Shown one piece after another: positions 33,835-46,710 of a DNA stretch of 64,000 bases (position 1 is its first letter; every line of letters starts with the position of its first letter). Source of the stretch: Antilocapra americana. Lineage: Eukaryota; Chordata; Mammalia; Artiodactyla; Antilocapridae. The DNA is taken from contig ML662449.1 in assembly GCA_007570785.1 (NCBI GenBank), forward strand, positions 8,547,987 through 8,611,986. The letters run 5' to 3'. The notes beneath the pieces were generated by a model. That model made no database searches and was not told the DNA's origin. It saw only the letters and a program-made list of their open reading frames with translations. Made by a program: the position numbers and the translations under genes.

Positions 33835-33990
33835 ATCAGCAAATATGTAAAGACTTCCTCTATATATCAGGCATTGGGAGAAGAGTGGTGAACAGAATGG
33901 ATATCCCTGACTTCAAAGGGCTTCTAATCTAGAGGAGAAAAATATACTTTATACAAGATTATCAATAATAAAGTAAATAATTATTATTGT
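33835..33990 (-). mobile_element. L2-like fragment (tentative)
   Basis: 'tatatatcaggcattgggag', 'aagagtggtgaacagaatgg' and 'cttcaaagggcttctaatct' resemble the L2 3' end complement. Confidence 0.6.
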
Positions 33991-34224
33991 ACAAAATGTA
34001 TTAAAAAAGTAGTGGTACCCTTGGGACATATACCAGGGGTCTTAGTCTAGCCCAGGATTTAAGGGTTGGCTTTCTTAAGAACTGAGAGAAGAGGGAACAC
34101 TTGAGAAAAAAAGGAGCTACAAAGATCAACAGCTGGAGGAGAGCAAAATGTGTTTCAAGGAATGAGTAGCCCAGCATAGCTTGAGCAGATAGTGAGGTAG
34201 AGACTGATTTAAGATTAAGATGGA

Positions 34225-34282
34225 TTTAACCCAACATTGTAAATCAACTATATTCCAATAAAAATTTTTTTTAAAAAAGATT
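34225..34282 (+). mobile_element. Very short L1 3' end
   Basis: It holds only 'ccaacattgtaaatcaacta' to 'ccaataaaaattttttttaa', a strongly 5'-truncated insertion in the sense orientation. Confidence 0.75.
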
Positions 34283-34379
34283 AAACTGGAGAGGTAAATG
34301 AAGCTTAGATGTTACAGGGCCTGCTTAATGAATTTATCTTCATGCCTCTGGGAATCCATTGAAGGGTTTGTAAGCCAAC

Positions 34380-34960
34380 TTTGGTATGCAATTTACATAC
34401 AAATTGTATGTAAATATATTAATACACCAATTTAAACTGTACAATAACATAGATTTTGACTAGTGTATAATCACCACCCCAATAAAAATATAGAACATTT
34501 CTGGTCATCCTGAAAATTTCCTCCATGCCTATCTGTAGTCAGTGCCCCCAGTCTGAGCTTTTTGTCTCAGTAACAGTTCTAATGGTTCTAGAATTTCATG
34601 TAAATAGAATAATAGCATTGTGCCTGATTTCTTTCACTTAGCATAATGTTGTAGTATAATGTTTTTGTATAAGTATTTGGTTCCTTTTGTTACTGAGCAG
34701 TATTTCATGGTAAGGATATACAAGAGTTTATCCCTTTACCAATAAATGAACAGCTGGGTTGTTTGCAGCCTTTGGAGTTATACATAAAATTGCTATGAAC
34801 ATTTGAGTATGAGTCTTAAAGTGAGCATGTTTTCATTTCTCTTGAGAAAATACCTAAGAGGAGATTTAACAAATCACATGGTGAGTATATGTTTAACCAT
34901 ATAAGAGACATCTTGATTGTTGTACCATTTCATAATTTTACCAGCAATGTATAAGAATTC
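34380..34960 (-). mobile_element. Old L1 3' region
   Basis: Reverse L1M-like text: 'tataatcaccaccccaataa', 'ttctttcacttagcataatg', 'ttgttactgagcagtatttc' and 'tgtttgcagcctttggagtt'. Confidence 0.72.
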
Positions 34961-34989
34961 TAGTTACTTTACATACTTAATTATATCAG

Positions 34990-37260
34990 TCTTTTAAGTT
35001 TGGAAATGCAAAAGACCTACAAGAGCTAAAACATTTTATTTCATGATCTATATTGTAGTCTTTAAATTGGATAGCCTAAATCTTTCAGCTTTGTTTATTC
35101 AAAGTCATTTTGACTATTGTAGGCCCTTGGCATTGTTAGATAGATTCTAGCATGAACTTGTCAGTTCATTCTCCAATTCTCCAAGAACTGGAATATTAAT
35201 TGGGTTTGCAAATTGGGCAGTTTGGAAAGATTTGACACTTTAATATTGAGTCTTCTGATACATGAATATATCTGCTTATTTAGGTGTTCTTTAATTTCTC
35301 TCTATAATGCATTACAGTGTTCCCTGTACAGATTTTATACATATGTTGTTAAATTTTTCATTAAGAATTTCATATTTAAACACTATTATATATGGTGGTT
35401 ATTACTTATTATTATTTATAGAAATAATAATATTATTATTTATTTATAGAAATAAAATTGATTTTTTTCTATATTCATCTTGAATTCTGAGGCCTTGCTA
35501 ATCTCACTTATTAAACCTAATAGTTGTTCTGGATTTTTTTTATAGAACATTTAAGCTTTTCCATGTCTGATATAATGTCTTCTGCAAATAAAAAGGTTTT
35601 CTTCTTCTTTTTCAATTCATATTCCTTTTATTTCTGTCTTGATGGCAATGTCTAGGACCTCCAGTTTGATGCTAAGTAGAATTGATGAGAGTTGACATCT
35701 TTGTTCTTTCATCACAGGAAGAAAGCATTCAGTTTTTCAACACTAAGTACAATGTTAGCTGTAGGGTTTTTTATTAAATGCCTGCTATCAGGTTAATGAA
35801 GTTCCCTTCTATCACTAATTTACTGAAATTTTCCTGAGGTTTAAAAAAATATGAATGTGTCGTATGTTTTCAAATATTCTTTCTTTACCTCCTGAGATGA
35901 TCATATAATGCCTTCTTTATTCTCTAGTAGGTTTTATTGTTTATTCAATGTTGAAACAACTTTGAGTTATTGAATACTAGGATAAATACCAATTGGTCAA
36001 TGGTATATTCCCTGTATATATGACTGGATTTGATTCATTAACATTTTATTGAGGATTTTACATCTGTGTTCCTGAGAAATATTTGTCTGTGATTTTCTTT
36101 TTTTGTATTGTCATTTTATTAATAAAACTAGTATTGTCTGATACTAGTTTTGATATCAGAATAATAATAAAATTATTTGAAAGTTGTTCACTCTTCTATT
36201 TTCTGGAAGAGTTTATATTATTATTAAAATATTTTTATTTAATGTTGGATAGAATTCACTAATAAAGGCATGCATTTCATTTTGTTTAAAGGTTTTTGGT
36301 TACAAATTCAACTTCCTTCTTTGATAACAGGCTATTCAGGTTTTATTTCTTGAGTTAATTTTTGTAATTTGTCTTTGATATCATTCAGTTATTTCAACTA
36401 AATTGTCAAATATGTTGGCACAAAGTTGTTGGTAATAATTCTCCACCATCCTTTGATTTGTTAGGATCTCTGGTAATGTCCACTCATTCTTTATGTTTAT
36501 AATTTGCCATTCCTCCCTTATCCCCAACCAGTGTAGCTAGAGATTTACCAATTTTACTGGCTTTTTCAAAAACCCAGTTTTGTTTTTATGTGCTTCACTG
36601 ACCCATTTTCTGTTTCATTGATTTCCAATCCTGTCTGAATTATCTTTCTTTTGCTTGCATAATTTAGGTTGTAAACACACAGAGAATTTGAGTCTATAAG
36701 TTAATGTTCTTACCAAATTTGAGTTATTTTTTAATAATTATTTTGCCTCAAATTCTTTTCAACTTTATTCTCTCCCTTTCTTGTAGTGCTTCAATTACAT
36801 ATTGAACAGTTTGGTATTATCCTACAGGTCTTTAAGGTCTTGTCCAATTTTCTTTAATGGATCACCAAATTACATAATTTCTATTAATGTATACTCAAGT
36901 TCACTTTTTTTTCATCTTCCCCAATTTACTTGTGCTTGTTTTCTGATTTTTTTTTCTATCATTGTATTTTTCAGTTCTAGAATTTTTATCTGTATTTTCT
37001 ATAGTTTCCATTTCTCAAGGTTCCTTATCTGTTTGCCCATTTTGACCATATACCCCTTTACCTCTTTGAGCATATTTATAATGGCTGGTCTGAAATATTT
37101 ATTTGGTAAATCTAGTATCGAGCCCCATTTAGAGCAGGAATGACTTTTTTCCTGAATATTGTTCAGGCTTTCCTCTTTCGTTACTTGTTTGATATTTGAT
37201 TAGAAACTAAACATTATAGATGGTATATTATTGATTTTAGTTTATTTTATTCTTCTGAGG
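34990..37260 (-). mobile_element. Old L1 ORF2 body
   Basis: A long reverse L1 stretch: 'gttattcaaagtcattttga'-type blocks, 'tctataatgcattacagtgt', 'gacatctttgttctttcatc', 'atgatcatataatgccttct' and 'ctggctttttcaaaaaccca'. Many stops break it. It is antisense to CNRIP1 and makes up over a tenth of intron 2. Confidence 0.78.
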
Positions 37261-37568
37261 ATTATTCTCTTTTTGAGTTACATTCCTGGACTGAAGCTGC
37301 AAATTCTGTCTTTCCAGCAGGATAGCAGCTGAAATCTTGGCTTAATTTTTTTCACCTTCCAGTTGCTGCTTTTCTAGCCTGGTGCCCTTTGTCCCAGTGG
37401 AGTTTAGCAGCCATCTAAGGAATTGGACAGTTTATGCTAAGATTTTGGTATCATCCACCCTAAGGTTCCTCTAAATTTCCAGTTTCTCTGCCAGTCCTGA
37501 GCCCTTTGCTTTGGTACTTTCAAGCCATTAAGGCTCCAACTTCTCAGGTTTGGGAATGCATTCAACTT

Positions 37569-37587
37569 AAAAAAAAAAAAAAAAAAA
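37569..37587. repeat. Poly(A) run, A19
   Basis: Nineteen uninterrupted A residues. Confidence 0.9.
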
Positions 37588-37619
37588 GGCAGCAAACTTC
37601 CAAATCTTATTCAGCATAA

Positions 37620-37805
37620 CTTTCTCCTTCAAGAATAGATGCTTCACTTGGGTGAAATCAACCCTGCTAACACCCTGATCTTGGACATCTGAGGAGCCTG
37701 GCATCCTATAGTTCACGGTGTTGTGGAAGAGTCAGACACGACTTAGCGACTAAACCACCACCAACCCCTTGAACTATGAAACAATAAACTTCTGTTGTTT
37801 GGTGG
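37620..37805 (+). mobile_element. MaLR-like LTR 3' end split by a SINE fragment
   Basis: 'ctgctaacaccctgatcttg' before and 'ttgaactatgaaacaataaa' with 'cttctgttgttt' after a Bov-tA fragment (37682-37765) reconstruct the order of an MLT1-type LTR end. Confidence 0.65.
37682..37765 (+). mobile_element. Bov-tA SINE tail fragment
   Basis: From 'gaggagcctggcatcctata' to 'cgacttagcgactaaaccac'. Confidence 0.85.
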
Positions 37806-38879
37806 GGGGAAGTAGACTCTTTACTAGCTTGTCTGCTTTTTCAAGCAAGAAAAACCCCCTCCCAGCAGCCTATACATGCAATTAGCCTGTAGAATTATGG
37901 CAGAATCATAGTCAGATTTTGGGTCTTACCTCTTCTGCAGCTCTCTTGCTTCCAGGATTTTCTCCCTAAATTTCCAGCTGCTCTTCCAGCCCAGGACACT
38001 CTTCTCCCTTTTCCAGTAGATAAAACTGCTATTTTCTTCTGCCAGAACTGCCTGGGTTTGGGGAGCACCCCCAGGCAAAAAAACACAGGGACAGTTCTTA
38101 ATAGTTAGAGTTGAGATCCTTCAAGAGTAACTCTGATTTCTGTTTTGCTTTCAGTTGCTTTTTAAAGGCATCAAATAGCTTTTGTTTACATTTTGTCAGA
38201 TATTATAATTCTCTTTGTAAGTTTCATCCAACAGTTCCACCCCACTACTATCACCATTTTAAAAAATATTTCAATGTAAGACTTCCATTTCCTGGTAACG
38301 GTGATAAGATTTGCCAGTTGTTAAAAATCAGTCTGATAGCAATGTGTAGATTAGAAGAGGAAATGGGCAAAGAACAGAAGGTCTTTACAGTTTAAGATGG
38401 GGTGTTAGAGTTAATTGCTTTATAAAATGAATTGGGCACATTTTCATAGTTTGTGCTCTGAAACTGTTTACATTGTGTATGATTTAGCTGTTATTTGAAA
38501 GTCTGACAGAATTTCCCCATAAAAATCAGGATCCAAAGTAAAGATATTTGGAAAGAATATCCATAACTTTCAACTTAGTCCGTAAGTTTGCCTTTGGAGA
38601 GGCTTTGAAGATTTTATTGAGTCCATTTTAGTTGGTTTTCTGAGAAAACCATCCATTTCTACAGAAACACATTTTAAAAGGTATTTTTAGACTTCTAAAA
38701 AAATATTTGAAGATCACATATCCAGTAAAGGGCTGGTGGAGCAAAATAAATTTCTTTTGTATCAAAGAAGTATCCTTCTAGTGTATCAAGAATAGCATAT
38801 GTATCAATAATTAGAGTTAAAGGAATGATTCACTGGAAGCAGAATTGCAAATACTTATCACAATTTTATTTTTGTTTAT
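37806..38879. other. Unassigned intron 2 DNA
   Basis: No exon or named repeat is seen. Open frames at 37895-38086 and 38111-38395 show no family motif. Confidence 0.4.
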
Positions 38880-39780
38880 TTTTATTTTTAAAAATTTTAT
38901 TGACATTTAGTTGATTTACAGTGTTGTGTTAATTTCTTATGTACAGCTAAATTAGTCATATATGTTTATATTTTCCAGAAAATCATAGTCTTTCCATTAT
39001 GGTTTGTCATAAAATATTAAACATAGTTCCCTGTGCTATACAGTATGACCTTGTTGTTGTTTTCCTATCCTATATATAGTTTTCTATCCTATATAGTTTG
39101 CCTCTGCTAATCCCAAACTTCCTTTCCTTCCCTCCCCTACTATCTCTCCCCCTTGGCAACCACAAGTGTGTAGTCTATATCTGTGAGTCTGTTTTTGTTT
39201 CATAGATATGTTGATTTGTATAGTATTTTAGAGTCCACATGTAAGTGATGTCATATGGTATTTGTCTTTTTCTTTCTGACTTACTTTGCTTAGTATAATA
39301 ATCTCTAGGTCTATCCAAGTTGCTGCAAATGGCATTATTTCATTCTTTTTGATAGCTGAGTAATATTCCATTGTATGTATGTACCACATCTTCTTTATCC
39401 ATTCATCTCTCAAAAGACATTTAGGTTGTTTCCATGTCTTGGTTAGATGGTGCTGCCTGAACATACGGATGCATGTATCTTTTAAAATTTTACTTTTGTC
39501 TGGGCATATGCCCAGGAGTGGGATTGCTGAATCATATGGCAACTCTATTTTTAGTTTTTTGGGGGAACCTCCATACTGTTTTCCATAGCGTCTGCACCAA
39601 TTTACATTCCTACCAATGGTGTACAGATCTCCGCCTCCTGTCCAGCATTTGTTATTTGTAGACCTTTTAATGATAGCCATTCTGACTGGTGTGAGGTGGT
39701 ACCTCACTGTAGTTTTGATTTGCATTCCTCTAATAGTGATGTTGAGCATCTTTTCATGTGCCTAGTAGTCATCTATCAGA
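38880..39780 (-). mobile_element. L1: 3' UTR plus ORF2 C-terminus
   Basis: Reverse artiodactyl L1. The 3' terminus is at the left ('ttattgacatttagttgatt', 'tagttccctgtgctatacag', 'ccttggcaaccacaagtgtg'), followed by an uninterrupted minus-strand ORF2 remnant of 173 codons (39228-39749). That remnant contains the L1 C-terminal hallmarks WIKKMWYIHTMEYYSAIKK and FAATWIDLE. The intact frame suggests a younger L1 than the others in the window, although it is severely 5' truncated. It is antisense to CNRIP1. Confidence 0.93.
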
Positions 39781-40309
39781 ATTCTAATGAGAGCTCAAAA
39801 GGCCAGTGAGCTGACGTTAAGTTGTTCATTCTTTCACTGAACTGGTACTGAGCACTGGGTCTGGTAGAGAGGCAGTCACAATAGCTGAGACTGTATCCCA
39901 TTCCAGGTGGTCACAGAACAGAGAGGAGACCTCCACTCCCCACCTTCTCCCTGGAGCCAGTAGGGGCTGAGGGGAGCAGAGCTGTAACTTACTCTGGTTT
40001 TAGAAGGGTGTGGAGTCATACTTCTTTTGCTCTAAGTGTAAAAAGAACACTAGGGAGAACGATTAAAAAACAATTTAGAACTTGGTTAAAGTTCTTAATT
40101 GGATTTTTAAACTAAGAACATCTACATTATTTTGAATGAGATTGAAACACGGTATTTTTTTTTAATGTGAGTATAATTTAAACATATCCATAAAAAGGAA
40201 GATTTTATTACTCACAGTAAGTCTCCAGTAAGGCTGGAGAGCTTTTAAGTTACTCAGTGCCTTTGGGGTGTGTTGTGGGGAAAAGAATCTCTGCGGTCTA
40301 ACTCAAGAA

Positions 40310-40690
40310 TCCTGAGTTCCATCTGTAAAGCCTAGATTCTTCCATATAATTTCCACTCTAGAAGAAGCAGGTGATTGATAGTTGAATGTTCCAGCAGTGA
40401 TCACATAGCATTAGGTTTGAGCATTGGCCATGCATCTGTGTTTTATCTGTAGTAGGCTGATTCTCAGGAAAACAATGGAAATTAGAGGTTTTCTGATTAT
40501 GTCAGCAGCTCTGGTGTTATATTCAAATGTTCATTCTCATGGTGAAGCTTTCAGCTAATTTCATCATTACCCTGTGACATTTTTAAGTTACCATTATTAT
40601 GACTCAAGTTTTAAAAAGTGTAGACGTACCATATTCTCCGAGGCAATGTCCAAACCTTGAACTATCCAGGTAAATACAATCAGTTAAGCA
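40310..40690. repeat. Intron 2 direct duplication, copy 1
   Basis: Paired with 42225-42610. Shared blocks include 'gaagaagcaggtgattgat' (40361 here, 42284 there) and 'tttgagcattggccatgcat' (40416 here, 42332 there), in the same order and orientation with small indels. It does not match a repeat that I can name. Confidence 0.8.
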
Positions 40691-40831
40691 GCGAGTTCCT
40701 GGATTATTAAATTTACATACTTTATCAAGGGAAACATCAGTGGTGTAGGTGCCTGAGGAAACCTCTAGAATGTCAGAATTAAAACTAGAAGTTATGAAGG
40801 TATTAGGATGCCATATTCTTCTATAATTAAC

Positions 40832-41011
40832 TGTGTGTTAGTCCCTCAGTTTTTCCAATGGACTGTAGTCTGCCGGGTTCCTCTGTCCATGGGATTCTCC
40901 AGACAAGAATACTGGAGTAGGTTGCCATTCCCTTCTCCAGGGGATCTTCCTGACCCAGGTCTTCTGCATTACGGCCGATTCTCTATCATCTGAGCTGTGA
41001 GGGAAGCCCCA
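40832..41011 (-). mobile_element. Bov-tA SINE
   Basis: Reverse Bov-tA, with part of the head block missing, from 'ctgtgtgttagtccctcagt' to 'gctgtgagggaagcccc'. 'ataattaactgtg' occurs at 40822 and again at 41011, a clear target-site duplication. Confidence 0.92.
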
Positions 41012-41597
41012 TAATTAACTGTGATCCCAGGCAAACCTTAACTCAGTGGGCCTTTTTCTTTAATACAAATAGGCGGATTCTACTCTTTGATCACTAAGAC
41101 CACTGTCAGCCCTAACATGATAAAAATCATAAACTTACCGTAGGGTATGATACTAGTTATTTGCTGAAGAAGTCAGATTCTCAAATACTGTCATTTAGGA
41201 TGACACCAGCTAGGACTGAAATCCAACAAATCCATAAAGGATTCCTTTCTGGTTGGGTACAGGCATGCCAAGAAGTGTGTCAATGCCTCCCAGCATCTCA
41301 AGGGATTTGCATGTTTCTTTAAAAAACTGAACTATCAAGACAAGATTCAGAAATGTGAGCAACTTTTAAAGCACCAGTAATCCCTACATTTTGATTTGCT
41401 CCATTTTCAGATTGACTTCCACATTAATACATTCTATAGTTGCAATCATTTTTAATATATATTGTCTAACTTTCTACATATTTTTAAAATTTTAATGGTA
41501 ATATAAGACTCTATCACAATGTATCATGATTAGACTTACCCAGATATTAGATATATTGATTGTCCCATTATAAAAAGTGCTATAATATAAAATTTTA

Positions 41598-41636
<39 letters not shown>

Positions 41637-42224
41637 ACCTCAATCTGAGTGAAAACATTTGGTCAAAGAACTGAATCTTTAAGGCTGTTCTCCAATATGG
41701 CATTTTGGTGTCGTTTTTTTTTAAGTTGTACATGCTGTTTTACAATGTTACTAGTGATGAAGAAGCCTACTGACTTTGTTATAATTATGACATCACTGAG
41801 AATTAGTTCAAATGTAATAGATTTTCTAGTTTACTTTTCACTATCACAAGAATGAACATTTCTACATGTCAATTTAATTTTGTTTCTTCTATAGATTGTT
41901 CTTTCGTGTTTTGTCAATGCTTCTGATGGAAATTATTTTTTTAAATCACAGACTCCTAATAAAGAAAAAAATCTGTCATATCTATCCTATTTCTCTTACT
42001 TTTGCTTTATTTTATTTTCCATTGTGTAGAAATACAATTACACTAAAATTTTTCATTTTCTATTATGATTTCTTCTTTTAAAATGAAGATGGTTACTTTT
42101 TCATAGTCAACAGTCTATTTTAGGTTTCCCATAATTTTAGATTTTATGTGATTTAACTTTCCTCTAATTCACACTTGATTTATGTTTATGCTGTACATCA
42201 TTTCCAAAAGATTTAAAATGGTAT
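41012..42224. other. Unassigned intron 2 DNA with TA microsatellite
   Basis: A/T-rich DNA with a (TA)n run at 41604-41634. No exon or named repeat is seen. Confidence 0.45.
41604..41634. repeat. (TA)n microsatellite
   Basis: About 15 uninterrupted TA units, preceded by an imperfect 'tatatatgtata' lead-in. Confidence 0.92.
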
Positions 42225-42610
42225 TTCACATTTTATGAGTCCAAGCAGTAAAGCCTAGGTCCTTAAATATAATTTCTACTCTAGAAGAAGCAGGTGATTG
42301 ATTGTTCCAACAATGATCATACAGCTTTTGGTTTGAGCATTGGCCATGCATCTGTATTTTATCAGTGATAGGCTGATTCAATTACAGTTGAAATTAGAAT
42401 TATTATTAATTGAAATTAGAAGCTTTCCTGATCAAGTAAGCAGCTGAAATGTTAAGTGAAAATTTCATTTTAGTGATGAAAGCCCTGCATATGTTTTAAC
42501 ACTATCCTATGGCAAAACTTTTGTCAAGCTTAAATATTATACATTGCTGACACAACCACTTACACAAGTAATGAGGAAGTCTTGAGATGTCCGGGTAACT
42601 CAATTAATCA
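42225..42610. repeat. Intron 2 direct duplication, copy 2
   Basis: The second copy of the sequence at 40310-40690, about 1.92 kb downstream. It has a local extra repeat of 'attgaaattagaa' at 42393-42423 not seen in copy 1. Confidence 0.8.
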
Positions 42611-43200
42611 AGTAGGTGAAGCTAGCAAGGAAAGCTGAATTAAAGGTACACCAGAACAACTTCTTATAAGTCTAAGGTTACCTCAAGATAGTTTCTCAGA
42701 TTTTTAAACATTGGATAAATGATGCCAGGATAATTGGCTATTTGGGAGGCTCTGTTCTTTCCTGATGCCTTTCCTTCTTTCCTGATCAAAAAATATTTCA
42801 GATGGATTATGAGATTATCTCTAAAGCATCAACTTTGTAAAAAAAAATCAAAATGAAAAGAATGTATCTAAACCTAAAAGAAATGGAAGAAATCCAAAGA
42901 TTAAAAATGGAAAACTCTGATTACATAAATGTAGATTTCCTTGTTAAACGTTGTAAACAAAGTAAAGTTAAATTTTCCTTAAAAGGCAATTTAAACTAAA
43001 AGGCAAATGATACTTGGTGACACGTGAGAAGCTTGTTTATAACATGGATGGTTAAGCAGTGTTGCCTCGATTTATCACTGCCTGTGCAGACAGTGCTGCA
43101 GCCCTGAAGCTGAACTCAGGATGTTATCAAATGCCATCTGACTTAGATTAGTGGCAGTGATCTCTTTATTCACATAATTCCAGGGAATTAGTGAATGATA
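42611..43200. other. Unassigned intron 2 DNA
   Basis: No exon or named repeat is seen. Confidence 0.4.
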
Positions 43201-43211
43201 CCCAACTCTAA

Positions 43212-43432
43212 GGGCTTCCCTGATAGCTCAGTGGTAGAGAACCTGCCTGCCAGTACAGGAGACAGAGGAGATACGGGTTCCATCCCTGGGTGGAGAAGAT
43301 CCCCTAGAGAAGGAAATGGCAGCCCACTCCAGTATTCTTGCCTGGAGAATCCCATGGACAGAGGAGCCTGGTGGAGGGCTACAGTCCATGGAATCACAAA
43401 AGAGTTGGGCATGACTTAGTGACTAAACAACA
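43212..43432 (+). mobile_element. Bov-tA SINE with target-site duplication
   Basis: Forward Bov-tA from 'gggcttccctgatagctcag' to 'atgacttagtgactaaacaa'. It is flanked by 'cccaactctaa' at 43201-43211 and 43433-43443. Confidence 0.94.
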
Positions 43433-43979
43433 CCCAACTCTAAAAGCTCTCCACCCCCATTTCAGAGTATTGCTGACTTATATTTTAATGGGACTAATTC
43501 TCCACTTAGTCCCTTCAAGGAGAGAGCCCAAAGGAGATTCTGTCTGCATTACGACAGTCATCACATTATTCCCCTTTTGTTTGGCGCTCTTAGACAGGAG
43601 ACTGAGGGGAGTTTGGAGGAATGAGGCAAGCAGTACATCAGCTTGTTGTGAGCCTGTGTTGTGCCAGAAGGTGGCCTTACACATGCATTCCCAAACGTAA
43701 AATGTGTTCTTCGTGTCAACTCTTTCTAATATTTTGGCACGATCTGTTACTTCATATATTAAGAATTCTTAGAAACCAGTAAGGAAGAGAACCTTACTGC
43801 ACATAGGAAATTGAAAGAGAAGGACATGGGAAATTGAAAAATAAGCAAAAAAAAATAGGCAATTCACAAAGGAATGCAAATCATCAATAAATAGTAAAAA
43901 ATGACTTAATTTCACTATTGATAAATATATATATATAAATAATACAGTGCCAATTTTCACTCACAAAATTGGCCAAAAA

Positions 43980-45400
43980 TTAGAAAATAATACTACTAAT
44001 TCAGTGCTAGTGTATTTATTTATGAAATATGATTTACTCTAAATTGATTTTGGGTCCTGCAAACTTGCTGAATTTGTTTATTAATTGCTTCATAGTTTTT
44101 GCACACATTTTTATCGTAATTGAAAGTTTTGTTTCCGTTTTTCCCCCTCTTGCCTTAAGATACTGGCTTAGGGCCACAAATACAATGCTGAATAGGAATA
44201 GAAGAAACTGCTCTCCTTGCCTTATTTCTATCTTATAGGGAAAGGACTCGGTTCACTTAACGTTGAAGGTGATGTTAGCTATTGTTTTTTTATTGATGGC
44301 CCTTAGTCAGATTGAAGAACTTTACTTCTATTCCTAGTTTGCTGAGAGTTTTTATTACATATATGATCATAAAGTATAAGGATGGTAAAAGGTATAAATA
44401 AGGATGGTATAAGTATAAACAAGGTATAAGGATGTTGAATTACCACATGCTCTTTCTGCATTTATTGATATGGTTACATAGTGTTTCTCCTTTATTTTGT
44501 TAATGTGGCAAATTACATGGATTTTCAAATATTGAACCATCCTTGAGTTCTGAGGATAAACCTCCAATGTAATATCCTTATTATGTATTGCTGGATTTGA
44601 TTTACTAATATTTCAAGCAAATAAAATTATATGTAAGTTTTAGGCATAAATCCATGAGGAATCTTTGTCTGCAACTTTCCTTTACCTGTAATATCCTGGT
44701 CAGGTTTTGGTATCAGGGTAACAGTGGCTTCACAAAATGAATTGAGAAGTATTCCTTCCTCTGTTACATAGAATTGGTATTTTCCCCTTAAGTGTATGAA
44801 TTTATCAATGAAGCCACTGAGCCTGAAATTGTCTTCCTGGTAAGAATTTTAATTACAAATCCAGTTTCTTTAGTAGTTAGAGATTTAGTGATAGTTTGTG
44901 TCTTTCAAAGAATTTGTACATTTGTATACCAAATGTATTGGTATATGTTGTTGTTTAGTCTCTAAGTTGTGGCCAACACTTTTGCAACCCAGTGGGCTGC
45001 ACCCTGCCAGGCTCCTCGGTCCCTGAGATTTCCTAAGCAAGGATACTGGAGTGGGTTGCCATTGTCTCCTCCCAGGGATCTTCCCAACACAGGGATCGAA
45101 CCCATGTCTCCTGCATCGGCAGGCAGACTTTTTTTTTACCACTGAGCCAGCAGGGAAGCCCATATTGGTATAAAGTTGTTCCTAATCTAAGGATCCCATG
45201 TTGCTACCAGTATAAGATCAATAGTGATAGCACCTTTCATTCCTAATATTGGTAATTTGCTTTCTTTTTCCTGCTCAGTTTTGCTGGGATTTATCAATTT
45301 TAAAGATAGTTTTTTAAGAAGATTTTAGTTTCATCGGTTTTTCTTTACTGTTTTTCCTTTTTCTGTTTCATTGGTTTCTGCTCTTTATTGCTTTTCTTCT
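43980..45400 (-). mobile_element. Old L1 ORF2 body, interrupted by a Bov-tA
   Basis: Reverse L1 ORF2: 'ggtcctgcaaacttgctgaa', 'tgaataggaatagaagaaac', 'cctagtttgctgagagtttt' and 'ggtttctgctctttattgct'. It is antisense to CNRIP1. Confidence 0.85.
44946..45166 (-). mobile_element. Bov-tA SINE
   Basis: Reverse Bov-tA from 'gttgttgtttagtctctaag' to 'gagccagcagggaagccca'. 'tattggtata' flanks both sides (44935 and 45163), its target-site duplication. Confidence 0.93.
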
Positions 45401-45409
45401 TACTACTAG

Positions 45410-45640
45410 ACTAGCTAAAATTAAAAGAACTGGCAATGTCAGCTTTTGGAGAGAATGTATCAATAGAACAACTGAAACTCATATTGCTGGTGGGAAAGTA
45501 AAATGGCACAATCACTTTGAAAAAGTTTAACAATTTCTTATGAAGTTAAGCATATTTCTAAGACTTAGAACTTTTAGCCCTATCTGTTCAGCTAAGAGAA
45601 ATGGAAAATAAGGATTTACTAGTAAAACTTCACAGTACAG
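45410..45640 (+). mobile_element. Old L1 ORF2 C-terminal fragment
   Basis: Forward L1 text: 'actggcaatgtcagcttttg', 'catattgctggtgggaaagt' and 'acttttagccctatctgttc'. This is the only sizeable sense-oriented L1 coding remnant seen in intron 2. Confidence 0.75.
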
Positions 45641-45932
45641 GAATAGAGATGTTCGGAATCCAGTAGGAATTGGTAGGTCATACCACAGTAAAAGTCATAG
45701 ATGCTTATTTATACTGAATTTGTTTACTAATGAAGTAACATCATGTCTCTATCAATATAATAAGCTCATTCTGTGCTCCTAAGTCAATGAATTTCTGAGT
45801 CACTTTATTCTTGATGAATTTCACATGTCACCAGTGAAACTGAGTAGAATGGTGAATGGAGAGAAGTACTCTGGGGATTCTAGGTCATATGGTTGTAAGA
45901 CCACCACAGAAATTGTTTCAAACAAATGTTTC

Positions 45933-46262
45933 AGGACTTCCTTGGTGGTACAGTGATTAAGTTTCTGCCTTCCAATTTAGGAGACATGAGTTCAATCCCC
46001 AGTCTGGGAAGATTCCACATGCCATGGGGCAACTAAGTCCCCGTGCTCCAATTACTAAACCCACGCTCTAGAGCCCATGAGCCACAACTACTGCACCCGC
46101 ACAGCAACTACCGAGCCCATGTGTCTAGAGCCTTTTCTCTTCAACAGGAGAAGCCACCACAATGAGAAGCCCATGTACCCCAACTAGAGAGTAGCCCCTG
46201 CTCTCCCCAACTAGGGAAAGCCTGCACAGAGTAACAAAGACCCAGCACAACAGAAAAAAAAA
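45933..46262 (+). mobile_element. CHR-2 SINE
   Basis: Forward CHR-2 of nearly full length from 'caggacttccttggtggtac' to 'acccagcacaacagaaaaaa'. Confidence 0.93.
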
Positions 46263-46434
46263 ATTTAATAAAATATTTACTGTTTATTAACAAGTCAAGA
46301 TTCCTCGCTTGTTACTGAGGACAACAAATGAGTCTCCTCCCCTTCACATTGGTTGTGAAATAAAAGTGTACCAAGGCTTGTAACTTGTAAGAACACTAAA
46401 TAAAGTGTCCAGGTATATAGCAGAACGTCAGTTT

Positions 46435-46710
46435 CAGAATACGATAGACGGGGTGGCTTAAACACCAGATATTTATTTCTCATAGTTCTGGAGGCCAGAA
46501 ATCCAAGATCAAGGTGCCAGCAGACCTGGTGTCTGATGAGAACACTCTCTTGATTCATAGACAGCTTCTTTTTATAAGGGCACTAATCCTGTTCATGAGG
46601 GCTCCATCTTCCCGCTATAATTACTTCTAGAGGACCCCACTTCCAGATACCATCCCCGGGGATTTAGGCTTCACCATATGAATTTTGGGGAGATAGAGTC
46701 AGTCAGTCTG
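46435..46710 (-). mobile_element. MLT1-like (MaLR) LTR
   Basis: Reverse LTR: 'ggtggcttaaacaccagata', 'agttctggaggccagaaatc', 'tttataagggcactaatcct' and 'ccatatgaattttggggaga'. This is the complement of the classic MaLR LTR sequence. No coding sequence is attached. Confidence 0.8.

Noticed and set aside
39228..39749. 173-codon minus-strand frame in intron 2
   Set aside because: It is the C-terminus of L1 ORF2, followed by the L1 3' UTR, and not a nested host gene.
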